Below, in pieces: positions 62,236-64,000 of a DNA stretch of 64,000 bases. The notes beneath the pieces were generated by a model. That model had not been told where the DNA came from, ran no database searches, and saw only the letters and a list, made by a program, of their open reading frames with translations. Numbering within the stretch: the stretch's first letter is position 1; the number at the start of each line of letters is the position of its first letter. This stretch comes from a bacterium (lineage in GTDB: Bacteria; Planctomycetota; UBA1135; UBA2386). Location of the stretch: assembly GCA_024743115.1 (NCBI GenBank), contig JANSXC010000011.1:142671-206670 (forward strand), given 5' to 3'. A program made the translations under genes and the position numbers.

Positions 62236-63033
62236 ATGACGACTTTCCAACGTCCACCGGCCACGCGGCGCAGCCTCACCGACCTCGAAGAGCAGATCCA
62301 AGAGCTCGTCGGCGAGTCGCTCGCCCACCCCGCCGTTCATCATCCCTATCTCCGCGCGTTCGCCGCGGGCGACTTCGCCGACCCGGTCGCAGCGATGCGC
62401 CACTACGCGCTCGAGTACAGCGGCTACGCGGCCTGGTTCCCGCATTACCTGCGCTCGGTCATCCGTCGACTCGAACGGCAAGACCATCGCAAGCTGCTCC
62501 TGCGCAACCTCGAAGAGGAGCGCGGCGAACTCGACCCCGATGACTGCGAGGCGCTGCGCGCGGTCGGCGTCGACCCGGAGCCGCTGATCGGCATTCCGCA
62601 CCCGCAGTTGTTCCGGCGGTTCTGTCACGCGCTCGGGCTGACCGACGAACAGCTCGAGAAGCCATCCGCAGCAGCGGTGAAGTGGCGCAGCGACTTCCTC
62701 GAGTTCCTGGGCACGGCCACCGCCGCGGAAGCGGTCGGAGCACTCGGGCTCGGCACCGAACACATCGTGCGGCCGGTCTACGAACACCTCCTCGCCGGGA
62801 TTCGCCGCACCGGCGTTCTCCAGCGCAACGATTACGTGTTCTTCGAGTTGCACTGCCTGGTCGACGACCAGCATCAGCAGGATCTCCTCGCGATCGCCCG
62901 CGAGCTCGCGAGCGAGACGAATGGGCTCGAAGAACTCCGCCGGGGCATGCGCATCGCACTCGACCTGCGATGCGAGTTCTGGAACGCCATCGCCGCGACC
63001 GCCGAACCCGCGCGCCGCGCCCGCATCGCATGA
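62236..63033 (+). CDS. heme-oxygenase-like diiron oxidase family protein (PqqC/TenA fold)
   Basis: A 265-residue all-helical protein; an upstream GTG at 62191 is an alternative start. Possible metal ligands of the heme-oxygenase-like diiron oxidase (HDO) class are Glu93-95 (NLEEERGEL), His122 (IPHPQLFRRF), Glu175 (GTEHIVRP) and His206-x3-Asp210-x2-His213 (ELHCLVDDQH); the last has the His-x3-Asp-x2-His spacing of CADD. The stop overlaps the methyltransferase start (ATGA). The reaction is unknown; HDOs cleave C-C bonds or oxidise amines and fatty acids. Confidence 0.72.
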   Translation: MTTFQRPPATRRSLTDLEEQIQELVGESLAHPAVHHPYLRAFAAGDFADPVAAMRHYALEYSGYAAWFPHYLRSVIRRLERQDHRKLLLRNLEEERGELDPDDCEALRAVGVDPEPLIGIPHPQLFRRFCHALGLTDEQLEKPSAAAVKWRSDFLEFLGTATAAEAVGALGLGTEHIVRPVYEHLLAGIRRTGVLQRNDYVFFELHCLVDDQHQQDLLAIARELASETNGLEELRRGMRIALDLRCEFWNAIAATAEPARRARIA

Positions 63034-63788
63034 ACATGGTCTCGACGAAGGATCTCTACGACGAAGCCAGCGACGATTGGCGGCGCACGCAGCCGATCCT
63101 GCTGTCCGACTACACGGCGCGCCCGTTCCTGTTGGAGTGGTGTGAGCCGGTTGCGGACCGCGACGTCCTGGACCTCGGCTGCGGTGAGGGCTACTTCGCG
63201 CGGCATCTGAAGCAACGCGGCGCTCGCACGATCCTCGGAGTCGATGTCTCGCCCGAGATGATCAGCTCGGCGAAGGAGCGTGAGCAAACCGAGAACCTCG
63301 GGATCGAGTACGTAACCGGCAGTGCGGACAATCTGACGGACTTTGGAGAGAGTTCGTTCGATCTCGTCGTGGCAGTGTTTCTGTTCAACTACCTGAACTT
63401 GGAACAGACCCAACACACGATCTGCGAGATTTATCGTGTGTTGCGTCCGGGCGGACGCTTCGTGTTCGCCGTGCCACATCCCGCGCTCGCGTTCCTCGGC
63501 GAGAAGCAGGCGCCGTTCTACTTCGAGCCGAAGGAACACGGTTACTACTCGGGCCGCGACGTTCAGTTCGAGGGTGAGATCTGGCGCCGCGACGGCAAGA
63601 GCGTTCCCGTGCGCAGCGTGCACAAGACGTTCGAGGACTACATGTCCGCGCTCGCCGACGCCGGCTTCGATCGGATGCCGCTCATCGCCGAACTGCACGT
63701 GACCGAGGAACACCTCGAGCTGGACCCGGAGTGGTTCGGACCGCTACGCGACAAACCGTTGCACCTGGCGTTCCAGCTCCACAAGTAG
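63030..63788 (+). CDS. SAM-dependent methyltransferase
   Basis: A 252-residue class I methyltransferase. Motif I is VLDLGCGEGYFARHLKQRG (near residue 46), followed by GVDVSPEMISSA, the post-motif region FDLVVAVFLFNYLN and VLRPGGRFVFAVPHP. UbiE/COQ5-like, but the C-terminal ~80 residues (FYFEPKEHGYYSGRDVQFEG) are typical of small-molecule O- or N-methyltransferases. Translationally coupled to the upstream HDO-like oxidase, so they probably act on the same metabolite. Confidence 0.85.
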   Translation: MNMVSTKDLYDEASDDWRRTQPILLSDYTARPFLLEWCEPVADRDVLDLGCGEGYFARHLKQRGARTILGVDVSPEMISSAKEREQTENLGIEYVTGSADNLTDFGESSFDLVVAVFLFNYLNLEQTQHTICEIYRVLRPGGRFVFAVPHPALAFLGEKQAPFYFEPKEHGYYSGRDVQFEGEIWRRDGKSVPVRSVHKTFEDYMSALADAGFDRMPLIAELHVTEEHLELDPEWFGPLRDKPLHLAFQLHK

Positions 63789-63802
63789 GAGACCGAAGCC
63801 CA

Positions 63803-64000
63803 TGACGTCCCCGACCTCCGTACCGCTTTCTGCAAACCGCCGGCTCTGGAGTAGCGCACAGCTCGAGGCCGATCACAGCTGGCGGCAGGAGTTGCCGGAA
63901 GCGGTTACGGAGGAGTTCCTCGAGTTCGTCGCGAAGCACCCGGCCATCGACACGGCGACTTTCGAGTGGCGTGCCGGCGACCTTCCGGAGCTGGCGGGAC
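63803..64000 (+). CDS. possible TauD/TfdA-like oxygenase (3' partial)
   Basis: Only the first 66 residues are visible (RLWSSAQLEADHSWRQELPE, then WRAGDLPELAG). This resembles the N-terminal end of TauD/TfdA-family Fe(II)/2-oxoglutarate dioxygenases, but the His-x-Asp metal site lies beyond the window. It follows the methyltransferase by 14 bases on the same strand with an AGGAG upstream, so it is probably the third gene of the operon. Confidence 0.45.

Noticed and set aside
1..64000. tRNA, rRNA, CRISPR array or insertion sequence
   Set aside because: I looked for T-loop-like GGTTCRAnTCC blocks, regularly spaced direct repeats and transposase motifs and found none; small RNAs cannot be excluded by eye.

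Overview
The window is GC-rich, gene-dense bacterial DNA with no RNA genes, CRISPR array or transposase that I can see. The gene content points to the phylum Planctomycetota: Hanks-type Ser/Thr kinases with one membrane helix and TPR-like tails, several ECF sigma factors (one fused to a large surface domain), a kinase fused to a SUMF1/formylglycine-enzyme-like domain, and a large secretome of beta-propeller and carboxypeptidase-regulatory-like proteins. This assignment is inference from gene families; no marker gene such as 16S rRNA is present.

Layout. 1-5.1 kb: end of a kinase-SUMF1 fusion, two secreted proteins and an alkaline-phosphatase-superfamily enzyme. 5.1-6.8 kb: a PrsW-family membrane protease overlapping an Rsm22-like ribosomal methyltransferase. 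6.9-10.9 kb: a three-subunit molybdenum hydroxylase operon whose FAD subunit has the extra four-cysteine cluster of 4-hydroxybenzoyl-CoA reductase; its molybdopterin subunit is broken by a one-base frameshift. 11-19.5 kb: secreted propeller proteins around two tandem paralogous membrane proteins. 19.5-23.3 kb: lipoprotein serine protease, RecQ helicase, parvulin. 23.3-35.4 kb: a GH114-like lipoprotein, an EreA/ChaN-like protein, membrane and secreted proteins, an ECF sigma factor. 35.5-41.5 kb: a kinase followed by a sigma factor fused through a membrane helix to surface domains. 41.5-49.5 kb: more propeller lipoproteins and secreted proteins. 49.6-54 kb: a kinase translationally coupled to an ECF sigma factor, then a methanethiol methyltransferase. 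54-59.3 kb: a serine hydrolase, an H-NOX / small protein / histidine kinase operon, and an ECF sigma/anti-sigma-like pair. 59.5-64 kb: a carboxypeptidase-regulatory-like protein and the start of a heme-oxygenase-like oxidase / methyltransferase / possible TauD operon.

The most interesting points are the membrane-tethered sigma factor, the divergent H-NOX triad with a duplicated N-terminal domain and a G-tract next to its start, a repeated C-terminal domain shared by at least seven secreted proteins, and a recurrent -10-like hexamer placed 6-7 bases before start codons, suggesting many leaderless mRNAs.
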